The translations under genes and the position numbers were made by a program. From Bacteroidales bacterium (lineage in GTDB: Bacteria > Bacteroidota > Bacteroidia > Bacteroidales > P3): a stretch of DNA of 64,000 nt. Of this stretch, positions 9,401 to 18,349 are shown one piece after another; positions within the stretch are counted from its first letter, which is position 1, and every line of letters starts with the position of its first letter. Where the stretch lies: NCBI GenBank assembly GCA_017960605.1, contig JAGCYV010000072.1:1-64000 (forward strand), written 5' to 3'. The notes under the pieces were generated by a model. The model did not search any database. It was not told the DNA's origin and worked only from the letters and a program-made list of their open reading frames with translations.

Positions 9401-9741
9401 ATGGCACGCAGTTTTGCACACTCTCGGAACATGTAGCTGCCGATGACATCGTCCTCGGTCTTATTACTCTCATAATATGCCAATCCACCTTTCACAATGC
9501 GCGCTTCGGACAGATTCAGCGTTGTTACACTACCATTATTGATGAGTTCACGAAGGAACTTGACATCGGTGCCATTGATGGAACCTGTTACCTTAAGTTC
9601 TTTATCGCTGGTTTCCAATAATGTGGAAAGAGTTCCTGCGTTCTCCACATGAACAACCGTATCTGCCCAAACTTCCGTTGCAGTGCAACAGACGAAAGGC
9701 AGCAACAGTCCAATCATTCTCGCAAAATTATTCCTTTTCAT
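6403..9741 (-). CDS. Secreted LRR (BspA-like) protein with M60-like metalloprotease domain
   Basis: The 1112 residues start with a signal peptide (about 1-26). A BspA-type LRR_5 block (about 45-235) comes first, then a central M60/enhancin-like zinc peptidase region (about 240-780), then a second LRR block (about 840-1055). HENGH at 567-571 fits the HExxH zinc site, and E580, eight residues further on, fits the third ligand of the M60 pattern. The protein ends in a tail with YDLFGRRV and IYIRNGKKF, like the C-terminal sorting tails of Prevotella surface proteins. M60 peptidases of this kind attack mucin-type glycoproteins, so a role in host mucin breakdown is inferred. The two LRR blocks are near duplicates (for example SGLREIDIPNSVSRLGGDAF against SGLKEIDIPDNIVSVGGDAF). 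The gene lies 21 bp after ilvD, inside the ilv cluster, with no functional link visible. Confidence 0.85.
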   Translation of the reverse strand: MKRNNFARMIGLLLPFVCCTATEVWADTVVHVENAGTLSTLLETSDKELKVTGSINGTDVKFLRELINNGSVTTLNLSEARIVKGGLAYYESNKTEDDVIGSYMFRECAKLRAIVLPNTITAILSNAFSKSGLREIDIPNSVSRLGGDAFAYCGSLATVIIGSRVTKMDQGVFYQSPVTKAFVKPLVPPSTPSYLFSSNPSIRVYSSVLDDYKQSGWKQYGTLIGRLESYYPLETDSVTIVNNLRDTYFEDAACTILKADYQAMSDEALVSAMKDGGMPSFMTEIAVKLKNQQWANYEKDFRIHSYNAYSDATYWNTLMKSTGGSYMGNPTGIYSADFSPIYVFVDEDVPEDATLYIAGCMGNDLVSNAKTGKKLSKGLNIIDGLKDALYYILYTADTQSKTKTLSEWRDIKIHIEGGVVNGYYDVARHSDTDYRAILKGATHERFTVKSEHALFNFKTSTYKTVWPRTIDKSISWFDSLAIWQKDLMGYTVAVASGQRAGAPYFLTGGEAIFPIYYNNPCFAIEGESSDAGYANSTPYRTSYNSVECIRNSFDVSRYELDDWCSSHENGHNNQGAINLEGGTEASNNLFSNYIRYLDGLVTSGGSPLSTIMDEYARNVPFFIRNVDSQLRMYWQLYLYYHLAQKNTSFYPNLFKALRDDPIKVWGGGNVSSLKFVRKVCEVAQEDLTEFFTAWGFFIPMTNYPIEDYGSHTMSVRKADIDRTLAEISQYPNKNRTILFVEDRADYVLTTDFLTTAGQKRRDSDKVGQCGDLGQFTDYLTETAQSSSYTYLLADSLYAMSGKGGVGFLMLDEEGKMVYASNAFNYCIPSSIGSDFTIYSIDANGTLHEAYKAGEGAAYISLDKAGTLADTLSANVIKATIEGNINGTDIKYLRQLLSEGNLASIDLSEAKVVSGGSAYYESYKTTTNTIGNHAFHGFKKLISVRLPQKLTKIDVNAFSNSGLKEIDIPDNIVSVGGDAFAYCKELTRVVIGSRVRSMSQGVFYSSEVKDAFVKPLTPPTVSSYLFSSKPVIHVYASALSAYKASAWADYGTLVGDLDEYENITAVEALEQDPQHMERQLSNSPCYDLFGRRVTRLQPSTIYIRNGKKFITAP

Positions 9742-9762
9742 AGCTGAATATCTTAAAGATTT

Positions 9763-11544
9763 CTAATCAATGATTCTCACACCACCTTTGTCTGCACTCG
9801 AAACGCTTTGGGCGTATGCACGGAGAGCTTTTGAAATGAACCGCTGACGTCGCAATGGCTGATACGGACGGGCAGAAAGTTCCTCGTTAGAAAGAAGGAC
9901 GTTGATGGTCCGCTCCGGTATATTGATGTCTATGATATCGCCGTCAATAAGTTTGCCAATGTTACCACCGTTGGCGGCTTCTGGTGAGATATGTCCAATA
10001 CTCAGCCCACTGGTACCACCGCTGAACCGCCCGTCGGTAATGAGGGCACATTCTTTGCCCAAGTGCATTGACTTGATGTAAGAGGTGGGATAGAGCATTT
10101 CCTGCATCCCAGGCCCTCCTTTGGGTCCTTCATGGGTAATGACAACGACATCGCCTGCCTTCACCTTACCACTAAGAATACCTTCGCAGGCATCTTCTTG
10201 AGAATCAAACACCTTTGCAGGACCACGGAAGTGCCAGATGCTCACGTCCACGCCTGCTGTTTTCACCACACAACCATCTTGAGCGATATTGCCAAAGAGC
10301 ACGGCCAAGCCACCGTCCTTAGTGTAGGCATGTTCGATATCTCGGATGCAACCTGTGGCACGGTCGGTATCATAACTTTCGTAATAGGTCTCTTGCACAC
10401 CTAACTGATTGCAAAAACACCCGCCAGGAGCTGAGAGATAAAAGGATGTCGTCGTAAGTTTACATCTTTCTATTTCTTCTCCCAAGGTTTTCCCATTGAC
10501 CCTTTTTACGCTTGTGTCCAGAAGACCTCCCTTGGCCAGTTCACCAAGAATGCCCATGATACCACCAGCTCGGTTGCAATCTTCTACGCTATACTTCTGT
10601 GTGTTCGGAGCCAGTTTACACAAACATGGCACGCACCGGCTCAACGCGTCAATATCCTTCATGGTGAAGTCCACATCACCTTCTTGTGCGATAGCTAAAA
10701 GATGGAGAATCGTATTGGTGCTACCGCCCATTGCTATGTCCAAAGACATCGCATTGAGGAACGCTTCCCTGGTACAAATAGAACGTGGCAGCACACTTTC
10801 GTTGCCATCCTCATAATATGACAAAGCATTCTTCACAATCTGACGAGCTGCTTCTTTCATCAGTCTCACGCGGTTAACATGTGTTGCCAAAATAGTGCCG
10901 TTTCCAGATAAAGCCATACCAATAGCCTCAGTCAGCGAGTTCATAGAGTTGGCCGTAAACATACCTGAGCAGCAGCCGCAACCTGGACAAGCACGCAGTT
11001 CCACCTCAGCCAACTCTTCGTCGCTGACTGTCGGGTCAGCACCTTTCACCATAGCAGAAATAAGATCGAGATTCTCGCCCTTGTACTTGCCAGCTTCCAT
11101 CGGTCCACCACTGACAAATATTGTCGGGATGTTCAATCGCATGGCAGCCATAAGCATCCCTGGTGTAATCTTGTCGCAGTTAGAGATGCAGATCATAGCA
11201 TCGGCCTTGTGGGCGTTGACCATATATTCCACACTGTCCGCAATAATATCACGCGAAGGCAGCGAATAAAGCATTCCGTCATGCCCCATGGCTATGCCGT
11301 CGTCGATAGCGATGGTGTTGAATTCTGCCGCATAGCAACCCAATGCTTCTATTTCACGCTTGACAATCTGTCCAGCTTCGTGTAAATGGGTATGACCAGG
11401 CACAAACTGGGTGAAAGAATTAACTACGGCAATAATGGGCTTTCCAAACTGTTCGCGTTTCATACCATTGGCAACCCATAGTGCACGGGCACCTGCCATG
11501 CGACGACCTTCAGTGCAGACTGCGCTGCGAAGCTGATGAACCAT
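9763..11544 (-). CDS. ilvD: Dihydroxyacid dehydratase
   Basis: This iron-sulfur enzyme converts dihydroxyacids to the 2-keto acids that precede valine and isoleucine. The 593 residues are close to the usual length of about 600. Conserved motifs include [15 protein letters not shown] and [20 protein letters not shown], the cysteines of which bind the cluster, and [19 protein letters not shown] near the C-terminus. It has its own promoter (11586-11617), divergent from the SlyD-like gene. Downstream, 21 bp after the stop, is the LRR/M60 gene, and then ilvB. No leader peptide or attenuator was recognised ahead of it. Confidence 0.96.
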   Translation of the reverse strand: MVHQLRSAVCTEGRRMAGARALWVANGMKREQFGKPIIAVVNSFTQFVPGHTHLHEAGQIVKREIEALGCYAAEFNTIAIDDGIAMGHDGMLYSLPSRDIIADSVEYMVNAHKADAMICISNCDKITPGMLMAAMRLNIPTIFVSGGPMEAGKYKGENLDLISAMVKGADPTVSDEELAEVELRACPGCGCCSGMFTANSMNSLTEAIGMALSGNGTILATHVNRVRLMKEAARQIVKNALSYYEDGNESVLPRSICTREAFLNAMSLDIAMGGSTNTILHLLAIAQEGDVDFTMKDIDALSRCVPCLCKLAPNTQKYSVEDCNRAGGIMGILGELAKGGLLDTSVKRVNGKTLGEEIERCKLTTTSFYLSAPGGCFCNQLGVQETYYESYDTDRATGCIRDIEHAYTKDGGLAVLFGNIAQDGCVVKTAGVDVSIWHFRGPAKVFDSQEDACEGILSGKVKAGDVVVITHEGPKGGPGMQEMLYPTSYIKSMHLGKECALITDGRFSGGTSGLSIGHISPEAANGGNIGKLIDGDIIDINIPERTINVLLSNEELSARPYQPLRRQRFISKALRAYAQSVSSADKGGVRIID

Positions 11545-11585
11545 AAAAGTAAGTTTTAGTGGAACTCCTTGTTTGTTTTCGACGG

Positions 11586-11617
11586 CAAAAATACACTAAA
11601 CGATTGGCAAAAGCAAA
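11586..11617 (-). promoter_or_regulatory. Promoter of ilvD
   Basis: Minus-strand TTTG (11617-11614) and TATTTTTG (11593-11586) are 20 bp apart, a good match to the Bacteroidetes consensus, 41 bp before the ilvD start codon. Confidence 0.65.
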
Positions 11618-11657
11618 TTTATCTTTGCTTTAGTGCAAAAAGATGAGAAAAAAGGTG

Positions 11658-11665
11658 TATCTTTG
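11658..11665 (+). promoter_or_regulatory. -7 box of the SlyD-like/aroC unit
   Basis: TATCTTTG fits TAnnTTTG and lies 39 bp before the start codon at 11705. No clear TTTG sits at the normal distance, so only the -7 element is called. Confidence 0.5.
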
Positions 11666-11704
11666 CGGTCGGATTCACAGTAAACACATTAAAAATTATA
11701 ACAA

Positions 11705-12262
11705 ATGACACAGAACAGATTCATCAAAACAGCCTATCGGATGCTAACCAATACGGCAGCTAGTCATAAGCTGCTTTACGAAAGCACCGAGGAACGTCCC
11801 GACTGCTTCGTCACGGGCATGGGGCTAATGATAGAAGCCTTTGAAGAGAAACTGGCGGCAATCTCACCAGGCCACACCTTCGACTTCACCCTACCTCCCG
11901 ACAAAGCTTTTGGCGAACGAGAAGAGGAAAAAATCATTCCTGTGTCCAAAAAAACCTTTGAAATTAAAGGCAAATTTGACGAAGAAAACATCTTCCCTGG
12001 TGCCGAGGTTCCTTTGATGAACAATGAAGGCGACCACTTCTATGGTACAGTTGTCAAAGTGACCGACACCGAAGTTGTCCTTGATTTGAACCACACATTA
12101 GCAGGCAAGGCCATCCAGTTTGTCGGCGTGGTCATTGACAACCACGAAGCCACACTCGAAGAGATTGCCCGCACCTCAGAAATTCTGTCGGGCGAAGGCG
12201 GATGCAGTGGCTGCGAAGGATGCAGCAACTGTGGAGGCGGTTGTCATGGTTGTTGTGAATAA
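11705..12262 (+). CDS. slyD: FKBP-type peptidyl-prolyl isomerase, SlyD-like
   Basis: This is a cytoplasmic prolyl cis-trans isomerase and chaperone. In the 185 residues the FKBP domain is split by an insert-in-flap region as in SlyD: the FKBP part has [17 protein letters not shown], the flap is about 80-125, and the closing strand holds [12 protein letters not shown], a family signature. The tail (about 161-185) is rich in Cys and Gly ([20 protein letters not shown]), which in SlyD binds nickel and other metals. No signal peptide is present. The gene is followed 23 bp later by aroC and probably co-transcribed with it. Confidence 0.88.
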   Translation: MTQNRFIKTAYRMLTNTAASHKLLYESTEERPDCFVTGMGLMIEAFEEKLAAISPGHTFDFTLPPDKAFGEREEEKIIPVSKKTFEIKGKFDEENIFPGAEVPLMNNEGDHFYGTVVKVTDTEVVLDLNHTLAGKAIQFVGVVIDNHEATLEEIARTSEILSGEGGCSGCEGCSNCGGGCHGCCE

Positions 12263-12285
12263 TAATCACTCATCATCCATTTTTC

Positions 12286-13383
12286 ATGAATACCTTCGGC
12301 ACTCTTTTCCGCCTTACCACCTTCGGCGAAAGCCACGGTCCAGCTATCGGCGGTGTCATTGACGGCTGTCCTGCCGGCATCACTCTTGACCTCGATTTCA
12401 TTCAAGCAGAGCTTGACCGTCGTCGTCCTGGACAGAGCCGTCTCACTACTGCCCGCAAGGAAGAGGACCGTGTGGAGTTTTTGTCTGGAGTATTCGAGGA
12501 TACCACCACAGGCACTCCCATCGGTTTCCTTGTCCGTAACGCCGACCACCATTCCTCCGACTACGAGAATCTCCGTGATGTTTTCCGTCCGTCCCACGCT
12601 GATTACACCTATTATATGAAGTACGGCATCCGCGACCATCGTGGTGGTGGACGTTCCTCTGCACGCGAGACCATCAGCCGTGTCGTTGGCGGTGCCATCG
12701 CCAAATTATGTCTCCGTCAACTCGGAATAGAAGTCAAGGCATGGACTCAACAAGTAGGCAACATCGCCTGTGAGCGAGACTGGACAAAGCTTGACCTCAA
12801 CCTCATCGAAACAAATGATGTTCGCTGTCCAGACCTTGCCATCGCAAAGCAAATGGAAGACCTCATCCTGCAAGTCAAAGGCGAGGGCGACACCATTGGT
12901 GGCATCATCGCAGGTGTCATCACAGGCTGTCCTGTAGGGATTGGTGAACCCGTCTTTGGCAAGCTCCATGCCCAGCTTGGCTCAGCGATGCTCAGCATCA
13001 ACGCCGTCAAAGGATTTGAGTATGGTGATGGCTTTGCCTTAGCTGGTAAAAGAGGAAGCGAGGTGAATGACAGGCTGACTCCATGTAGGGGGAATAGTGA
13101 TAGGAGCTGTTTCCTATCCAACTACTCAGGTGGCATCCAAGGTGGCATCAGCAATGGCCAGCCCATTCCTTTCCGCGTAGCATTCAAGCCCGTTGCTACC
13201 CTACTCCGCCCGCAAGAGACCATCGACATCCACGGCAACCCTGTCACCATCCATCCACGCGGACGTCATGACCCCTGTGTCCTGCCCCGTGCCGTCCCCA
13301 TCGTGGAAGCAATGGCTGCCATGACCATTTTGGATGCATGGCTTATAAATAAAGGACGGACTCTTCCCCCGCCTTCTCTATGA
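12286..13383 (+). CDS. aroC: Chorismate synthase
   Basis: The enzyme uses reduced FMN to convert EPSP to chorismate, the last common step of aromatic amino acid synthesis. The 365 residues include the family motifs [18 protein letters not shown] (about 12-29), [17 protein letters not shown] (about 111-127) and [14 protein letters not shown], and end with [16 protein letters not shown]. The last ten residues ([10 protein letters not shown]) come from a C/G-rich palindrome segment (13361-13390) and look like an extension of the usual C-terminus. It is the second gene of the unit with the SlyD-like gene; the CstA-like gene follows. Confidence 0.96.
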   Translation: MNTFGTLFRLTTFGESHGPAIGGVIDGCPAGITLDLDFIQAELDRRRPGQSRLTTARKEEDRVEFLSGVFEDTTTGTPIGFLVRNADHHSSDYENLRDVFRPSHADYTYYMKYGIRDHRGGGRSSARETISRVVGGAIAKLCLRQLGIEVKAWTQQVGNIACERDWTKLDLNLIETNDVRCPDLAIAKQMEDLILQVKGEGDTIGGIIAGVITGCPVGIGEPVFGKLHAQLGSAMLSINAVKGFEYGDGFALAGKRGSEVNDRLTPCRGNSDRSCFLSNYSGGIQGGISNGQPIPFRVAFKPVATLLRPQETIDIHGNPVTIHPRGRHDPCVLPRAVPIVEAMAAMTILDAWLINKGRTLPPPSL

Positions 13384-13462
13384 GGGAGGGAACGATTACC
13401 TATTCTATAAAATACACAACTTCATAAATACATCCCCTCCCTTAAAAGAATGGTGAGGGGAG
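13361..13462. repeat. C/G-rich palindromic segments at the aroC-cstA junction
   Basis: Two short elements lie here: CTTCCCCCGCC followed by GAGGGAGGG (13362-13390), which encodes the end of AroC, and CATCCCCTCCC followed by GGTGAGGGG (13431-13460), just before the cstA start. Similar CCTCCC/GGGAGG segments occur at about 3861-3895, 4453-4485, 4590-4612, 17496-17530 and 20350-20375, always at or near gene ends. Confidence 0.5.
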
Positions 13463-13473
13463 AACATCCAATC

Positions 13474-14961
13474 ATGACCACATTCATTATTAGTCTTATC
13501 TTATTGTTATTTGGCTACCTCCTCTATGGAGCTTTTGTCGAACGCGTGTTTGGCATTCAGCCTGAACGCAAAACACCTTCCTACCGCCTTCAGGACGGCG
13601 TGGATTACATTCCCATGCCCACGTGGCGCGTCTATCTCATTCAGTTCCTGAATATTGCGGGAACAGGTCCTATCTTTGGTGCCATCATGGGTATCCTCTT
13701 TGGCCCTGCTGCTTACCTGTGGATTGTCTTCGGCTGCATCTTCATGGGTGCTGTCCACGACTATCTCTGCGGCATGATTTCGCTGCGTCAGGACGGCGCC
13801 TCGCTGCCTGAGATGGTAGGCAATGAGCTGGGTTCTGTTGCCCGTCAGGGTATGCGTGTCCTCTCCATTGTTCTACTCGTTCTTGTGGGCACCGTCTTCG
13901 TCACCACTTCTGCTGGTCTCCTCGCGACCATGACTAACGGTGCGTGGGGTATGGATCTCAGTGCCTGGCGGTGGCTGTGGCTCGGCTTCGTGTTCCTCTA
14001 TTGTGTGCTGGCCACGTTGCTGCCTATTGACACCCTTATAGGTCGCCTCTATCCCCTTTTCGGTGCAGCCCTGCTTGTCATGGCTATCGGTGTTGGCGTT
14101 GGTCTCTTTACGCAGACGGGTCTGCTGCCCGAGATTACCGATGCCCCCTTTGTTTCGCACCACCCCAAGGGCTTGCCAATCTTCCCCTTCCTCTGCATCA
14201 CCATCGCCTGCGGTGCCATCAGCGGCTTCCACGGCACACAGTCTCCCCTGATGTCGCGTTGCCTCGAAAACGAACGTCGCGGTCGACTGGTCTTCTACGG
14301 CGCCATGATCACCGAGGGCATCGTAGCTCTCATCTGGGCTGCCGCCGCCATTAAGTTCGCCAGCGCCTTCAGCGCCAGTCCCGCTCACCCCAACGGCTCG
14401 CCCGATGCTTACGAGGGACTGTTTCAACTGCTGACCGACGATGGTAACACCTCCAGCAATCCCGCCGTCCTCGTCAATATGATTTGTCAGACATGGATGG
14501 GGCGTATCGGAGCCATCCTTGCCGTGCTTGGCGTGGTGGCAGCTCCCATCACCAGTGGCGATACCGCTTACCGCAGTGCCCGCCTCATCGTGGCAGACTT
14601 CATGCACTTAGGGCAGAAGAAAGTGCTGAACCGCCTGGTGCTGGCTCTGCCGCTCTTCGCTATCTCCGCAGCCCTGGTCTTCGTGGACTTCGACGTGCTG
14701 TGGCGCTACTTCGCTTGGACCAACCAGACGCTGGCCACCTGCTTCCTTTGGACGGCAGCCGTATGGCTCTTACGCCGAGGCCGCAACGCATGGATTGCAT
14801 TCTTGCCCGCCGTGTTCATGACCATTGTCGTCACCAGCTATATCCTTGCTGCTCCAGAAGGTTTCCAACTCCCGATGACCATCAGCCTCATCGCAGGTTT
14901 TTCCCTTGCCATAGCCCTCGCAGCATGGTTCCTTCAATTCAAAGCCTCTAAAAGACTATAA
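13474..14961 (+). CDS. cstA: Carbon starvation protein CstA-family transporter
   Basis: This inner-membrane protein belongs to the CstA family, whose studied members take up pyruvate and peptides. The ATG at 13474 is chosen because it begins directly with the first membrane helix (MTTFIISLILLLFGYLLYG); the upstream start at 13450 would add eight residues encoded by a repeat. The 495 residues contain many hydrophobic segments and the family motif region IAGTGPIFGAIMGILFGPAA followed by GAVHDYLCGMISLRQ. It is about 200 residues shorter than E. coli CstA, as seen in other Bacteroidetes short forms. It sits 90 bp after aroC and converges with the alpha/beta hydrolase gene. Confidence 0.88.
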   Translation: MTTFIISLILLLFGYLLYGAFVERVFGIQPERKTPSYRLQDGVDYIPMPTWRVYLIQFLNIAGTGPIFGAIMGILFGPAAYLWIVFGCIFMGAVHDYLCGMISLRQDGASLPEMVGNELGSVARQGMRVLSIVLLVLVGTVFVTTSAGLLATMTNGAWGMDLSAWRWLWLGFVFLYCVLATLLPIDTLIGRLYPLFGAALLVMAIGVGVGLFTQTGLLPEITDAPFVSHHPKGLPIFPFLCITIACGAISGFHGTQSPLMSRCLENERRGRLVFYGAMITEGIVALIWAAAAIKFASAFSASPAHPNGSPDAYEGLFQLLTDDGNTSSNPAVLVNMICQTWMGRIGAILAVLGVVAAPITSGDTAYRSARLIVADFMHLGQKKVLNRLVLALPLFAISAALVFVDFDVLWRYFAWTNQTLATCFLWTAAVWLLRRGRNAWIAFLPAVFMTIVVTSYILAAPEGFQLPMTISLIAGFSLAIALAAWFLQFKASKRL

Positions 14962-15002
14962 GAATCATGAGTTTCTGGATTTCAGAAGCTCTATGTCCCT
15001 AT

Positions 15003-15827
15003 TCAAAACTGCTTAGAGAAGAAATCTACCGTACATTTCACTGCCTCAGACGGGTTGGGACCGAAACCGTGGTCGTAACGGTCAAGCAAATGCCACTCAC
15101 TTCCTTTCCAGATTTGATGGAAACGAAGGCCATAGGTATAAGGCACTACGCGATCGCTAGTTCCGTGGACAATGCACGCTTTTCCCTTATAACCTTCTGC
15201 CGTTTCGTAAATGGGTAGCCAAAAGGCTGTCTTGATATATTCGCGACCCAGACGATGCCCCCAGACCTCTACATATTCAGGTGGATCTAAAGGGTCTCCT
15301 TGAAAGGGAGGCTGACCGGCTACAGTTCCACGAATAGCATCGTCACGCAGCACACCAGCTGGTGCCAACAACACCACACCGCCCTTCAAAGCTTTTTTCC
15401 CAAGTTGGCCTGCCAGCATGGCAGTGACCACACCGCCTTGCGAGTGTCCGGCTATTCCGATGCGACCAAATCGAGCATCAGCCTTGACATACTCATAGAT
15501 GTGGCGGGCATCCTCTACCTCGTTGGGCACTGTCATCTGCTGGAAGTCGCCCTCGCTCTCGCCATGACCATTGAAGTCAAAGCGAATGGTGGCAATGCCC
15601 AACTTCTCCAATTCGTCAGCAATACCGTTGAAAAGTCCATTGTTGCGCGCCCCCCCGAAACCATGACAGAGAATGACAATCGGGCAGCGCTTGGGCATCA
15701 CATCGGGCATCTGCAAATCTGCGACCAGTTTTCCGTGATCGCCTTGAATAGTGAGACGCTCGGTGCGGGCGTCAGCAAGGCTTGAGCAGAAAAGACATGC
15801 ACAAGCCAATAACAGCTTCTTATTCAT
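15003..15827 (-). CDS. Secreted alpha/beta hydrolase (esterase-like)
   Basis: The 274 residues start with a signal peptide (about 1-20, SSLADA). The fold is alpha/beta hydrolase: oxyanion region LCHGFGGARN, nucleophile S129 in GHSQGG, Asp in GTSDRVVP and His in DRYDHGF give a complete catalytic triad. Relatives include feruloyl/cinnamoyl esterase-like and acyl esterases, but the substrate cannot be read from sequence. It starts 14 bp after the stop of the acyl-CoA synthetase gene and is the last gene of that unit. Confidence 0.85.
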   Translation of the reverse strand: MNKKLLLACACLFCSSLADARTERLTIQGDHGKLVADLQMPDVMPKRCPIVILCHGFGGARNNGLFNGIADELEKLGIATIRFDFNGHGESEGDFQQMTVPNEVEDARHIYEYVKADARFGRIGIAGHSQGGVVTAMLAGQLGKKALKGGVVLLAPAGVLRDDAIRGTVAGQPPFQGDPLDPPEYVEVWGHRLGREYIKTAFWLPIYETAEGYKGKACIVHGTSDRVVPYTYGLRFHQIWKGSEWHLLDRYDHGFGPNPSEAVKCTVDFFSKQF

Positions 15828-15841
15828 AGAACGTTTTAAAT

Positions 15842-17560
15842 CTAAATCACTTCAATACCCTGTTCCTCACAGAGTTTCAGACTCATTTCCTTTAGCCTGA
15901 ACTTCTGAATCTTTCCAGATCCTGTGAGGGGGAACTGATCAATGAAGAATACGTATTTGGGCGTCTTATAGCGAGCAATCTTGCCACGGCAGAACTCTCG
16001 GACATCCTCGGGAGTCATCTCTACGCCTTCTTCGAGGATGATGAAGGCTCCCACTTCCTCGCCATATTTCTTGGAAGGGACGGCAGCCACTTGTACATCA
16101 CGAATACCTGGCATTTGGTAGAGGAACTCCTCAATCTCGCGTGGATAGACATTCTCGCCTCCACGGATAATCATGTCCTTGATGCGTCCTGTGATGCGAT
16201 AATAGCCTTGCTCGTCCTTCACACCGAGATCGCCAGAATGGAGGAAGCCATTCTCGTCTATGACCTCAGCGGTCGCTTTTGGGTTCTTGTAGTAACCCTT
16301 CATCACGTTGAAGCCGCGGCAGCACATTTCACCCTGCACGCCGACAGGACACTCCTTGCCTGTTTCTGGATCCAGAACCTTCACCTCCACGAAGGGGAAG
16401 TCGCGCCCCACGGTGGTGCATCGCTGTTCAAAGGTATCTGAAAGACAGGTCTGAGTCATGCCAGGCGAACTCTCGGTGAGTCCATAGACAGAGGTGATAG
16501 TCATGAACATCTTCTCACTCACCTGCTTCATCAGTTCCACTGGACATAGCGAACCGGCCATGATACCCGTACGCAAGCTACTCATATCGAACATAGAGAA
16601 CATGGGATGATTCAGTTCTGCGATGAACATGGTCGGTACACCATATAGTGCCGTGCACCGTTCTTTGTGGACAGAAGCCAGTACCAACAACGGGTCGAAC
16701 TTCTCAACCATGACCTCGGTACAGCCATGAGTCAGGCAGTTCATGGTTGCCAGGACAACACCAAAACAATGGAACAATGGAACACAAACACAAAGCTTGT
16801 CATCCTGCGTGAATCCCATGTTCTCACCTGTGATGAAACCATCGTTGGCAATGTTGTAATGTGTCAACATGACACCTTTTGGGAAGCCAGTCGTACCCGA
16901 TGTGTACTGCATGTTGCAGACATCGTGACAGCTGACGTCTTTCTTCATCCTGTCTAAGTCCTCGTCCTCGATGTTCTGTCCCAGCAGCAGCAACTCCGCA
17001 GTATTATACATGCCTCGGTATTTCTCCATGCCAATGAACACGACATTTTTCATGTAGGGGAAACGTTCGCTATGGAGATGACCGCGCTCACATTCACGCA
17101 GTTCTGGCAACATCTTATAGGTCATATCCACGAAGTCACACTCCCACGTACCATCGGTGATGCAAAGGGTGTGCATGTCGGAGTCCTTACAGAGGTACTC
17201 CAGTTCACTCTGCTTGTAGTTGGTGTTCACCGTGACCAGCACAGCACCAATCTTCGCCGTGGCATAGAGGAACGTGAGCCAATCGGGTACGTTGGTGGCC
17301 CAGATGCCCACATTGCTTCCCTTGGTCACGCCAATAGCCAGCAGCCCCTTTGCCAGATTGTCCACACGTTCGTTGAACTGTTTCCACGTAAAGCGGAGGT
17401 CGCGGTCGGAATAGACAATGTATTCCTTATCAGGTGTGGTCTCTGCCCAATGTTCGAGCCATTGTCCCAGTGTACGGTCAGAGAGTTGGAAAGAAGACCC
17501 TTCCCCCACCTTCCCCTGTTGGGAGGAAGTGGTTATGTTTGCTATTTGCTGCTCACTCAT
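15842..17560 (-). CDS. Acyl-CoA synthetase (AMP-binding family)
   Basis: The enzyme activates a carboxylic acid, probably a fatty acid, through an acyl-AMP to its CoA thioester. The ATG at 17560 is used (572 residues), because the longer reading would overlap the regulator gene upstream. Motifs: [16 protein letters not shown] (phosphate loop), [30 protein letters not shown] and the catalytic lysine region [12 protein letters not shown] near the C-terminus. Residues about 10-24 ([12 protein letters not shown]) come from a C/G-rich repeat segment. It lies 16 bp downstream of the XRE/cupin regulator and is followed by the alpha/beta hydrolase; the regulator probably controls the set. Confidence 0.92.
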   Translation of the reverse strand: MSEQQIANITTSSQQGKVGEGSSFQLSDRTLGQWLEHWAETTPDKEYIVYSDRDLRFTWKQFNERVDNLAKGLLAIGVTKGSNVGIWATNVPDWLTFLYATAKIGAVLVTVNTNYKQSELEYLCKDSDMHTLCITDGTWECDFVDMTYKMLPELRECERGHLHSERFPYMKNVVFIGMEKYRGMYNTAELLLLGQNIEDEDLDRMKKDVSCHDVCNMQYTSGTTGFPKGVMLTHYNIANDGFITGENMGFTQDDKLCVCVPLFHCFGVVLATMNCLTHGCTEVMVEKFDPLLVLASVHKERCTALYGVPTMFIAELNHPMFSMFDMSSLRTGIMAGSLCPVELMKQVSEKMFMTITSVYGLTESSPGMTQTCLSDTFEQRCTTVGRDFPFVEVKVLDPETGKECPVGVQGEMCCRGFNVMKGYYKNPKATAEVIDENGFLHSGDLGVKDEQGYYRITGRIKDMIIRGGENVYPREIEEFLYQMPGIRDVQVAAVPSKKYGEEVGAFIILEEGVEMTPEDVREFCRGKIARYKTPKYVFFIDQFPLTGSGKIQKFRLKEMSLKLCEEQGIEVI

Positions 17561-17576
17561 AAGTATCCTGTTTTCT

Positions 17577-18164
17577 TTAGAAGGGTATATAGACGACGGC
17601 CAGAATCTTGGCAGACTTACCTGGTGCACCGTGGACATGATGCTTCACGATGGAGTCATAGAAAATGCTGTCTCCTTCCTTCAGCGTGTACTTTTCCTTT
17701 CCATATTCGATTTCAAGTTCACCACTCATCACATAAATGAACTCCTCACCTTCATGTGCAGAAAGGGTGAAATCCGCATTTTCGGAAGGCTGGACATCAA
17801 TGATGAAAGGTTCCATGTGACGCCCGGCCTTCTGCTTGGCTAAGGGATGGTACTCCATGTGCTTACGTGCACTTGCGGTGTCATTGGAAAAGCTGATACT
17901 GCTGTCGCGTTCACGCTCTTCTGCCCGACACACGACAGGCCCCAACGCATCGTTGTCATCCAGGAAAGTACCCAGCCGCACCCCCAGTGCCCGAGCAATC
18001 TTAATCAGGGGACCTAAGGACGGCAGGTATTGTTCATTTTCTATTGATTCAATCTGGCTCACCGAAAGGCCACTACGCTCGGCGATTTCTTCTGTGGAAA
18101 GATTCTTTGATTCCCGGAGTCCTTTGATCTTGGCTCCTACGATTGTGTTGTTGGTGCTGGCCAT
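17577..18164 (-). CDS. XRE-family regulator with C-terminal cupin domain
   Basis: This is a DNA-binding regulator that would sense a small ligand. The ATG at 18164 follows a TACTTTTG -7 box and gives 195 residues; the longer frame has no support. A Cro/C1-type HTH covers about 8-62 ([18 protein letters not shown]), and a cupin domain covers about 115-190, with [19 protein letters not shown] and KHHVHG supplying likely metal-binding residues. This layout is common in regulators placed beside the enzymes they control. The acyl-CoA synthetase starts 16 bp downstream, so control of fatty acid or related acid activation is inferred. Confidence 0.9.
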   Translation of the reverse strand: MASTNNTIVGAKIKGLRESKNLSTEEIAERSGLSVSQIESIENEQYLPSLGPLIKIARALGVRLGTFLDDNDALGPVVCRAEERERDSSISFSNDTASARKHMEYHPLAKQKAGRHMEPFIIDVQPSENADFTLSAHEGEEFIYVMSGELEIEYGKEKYTLKEGDSIFYDSIVKHHVHGAPGKSAKILAVVYIPF

Positions 18165-18201
18165 ATTATGTGATGGACGTTTAGTTAGATAAAAATGCGT
18201 G

Positions 18202-18209
18202 CAAAAGTA
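18202..18209 (-). promoter_or_regulatory. -7 box of the XRE/cupin-acyl-CoA synthetase unit
   Basis: Minus-strand TACTTTTG (18209-18202) fits TAnnTTTG, 37 bp before the start at 18164. No good TTTG is seen at the usual distance, which would be consistent with activator dependence. Confidence 0.5.
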
Positions 18210-18294
18210 CAAAATCAACACCATATAAAGAAAGGTTTTACGAAAGATTTCTACTATTCTCTGACTTTTCGCCTCATTTATTGACAGAAAACAA

Positions 18295-18327
18295 TTGGTT
18301 GGCACTTCATGATGAGGTGCCAACCAA
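18295..18327 (-). terminator. Intrinsic terminator after the NagB-like/PIG-L gene
   Basis: An 11-bp perfect stem (TTGGTTGGCAC with GTGCCAACCAA), extended inward by partial pairing, lies 22 bp past the stop at 18350. On the minus strand it is followed by TTGTTTTCTGT. It separates this gene from the XRE/cupin unit. Confidence 0.75.
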
Positions 18328-18349
18328 GTAATTTGTTATGAACAATATG

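Noticed and set aside
11545..11704. Riboswitch or attenuator ahead of ilvD
   Set aside because: The ilvD leader is only about 40 nt with no hairpin series or leader peptide rich in branched-chain codons.
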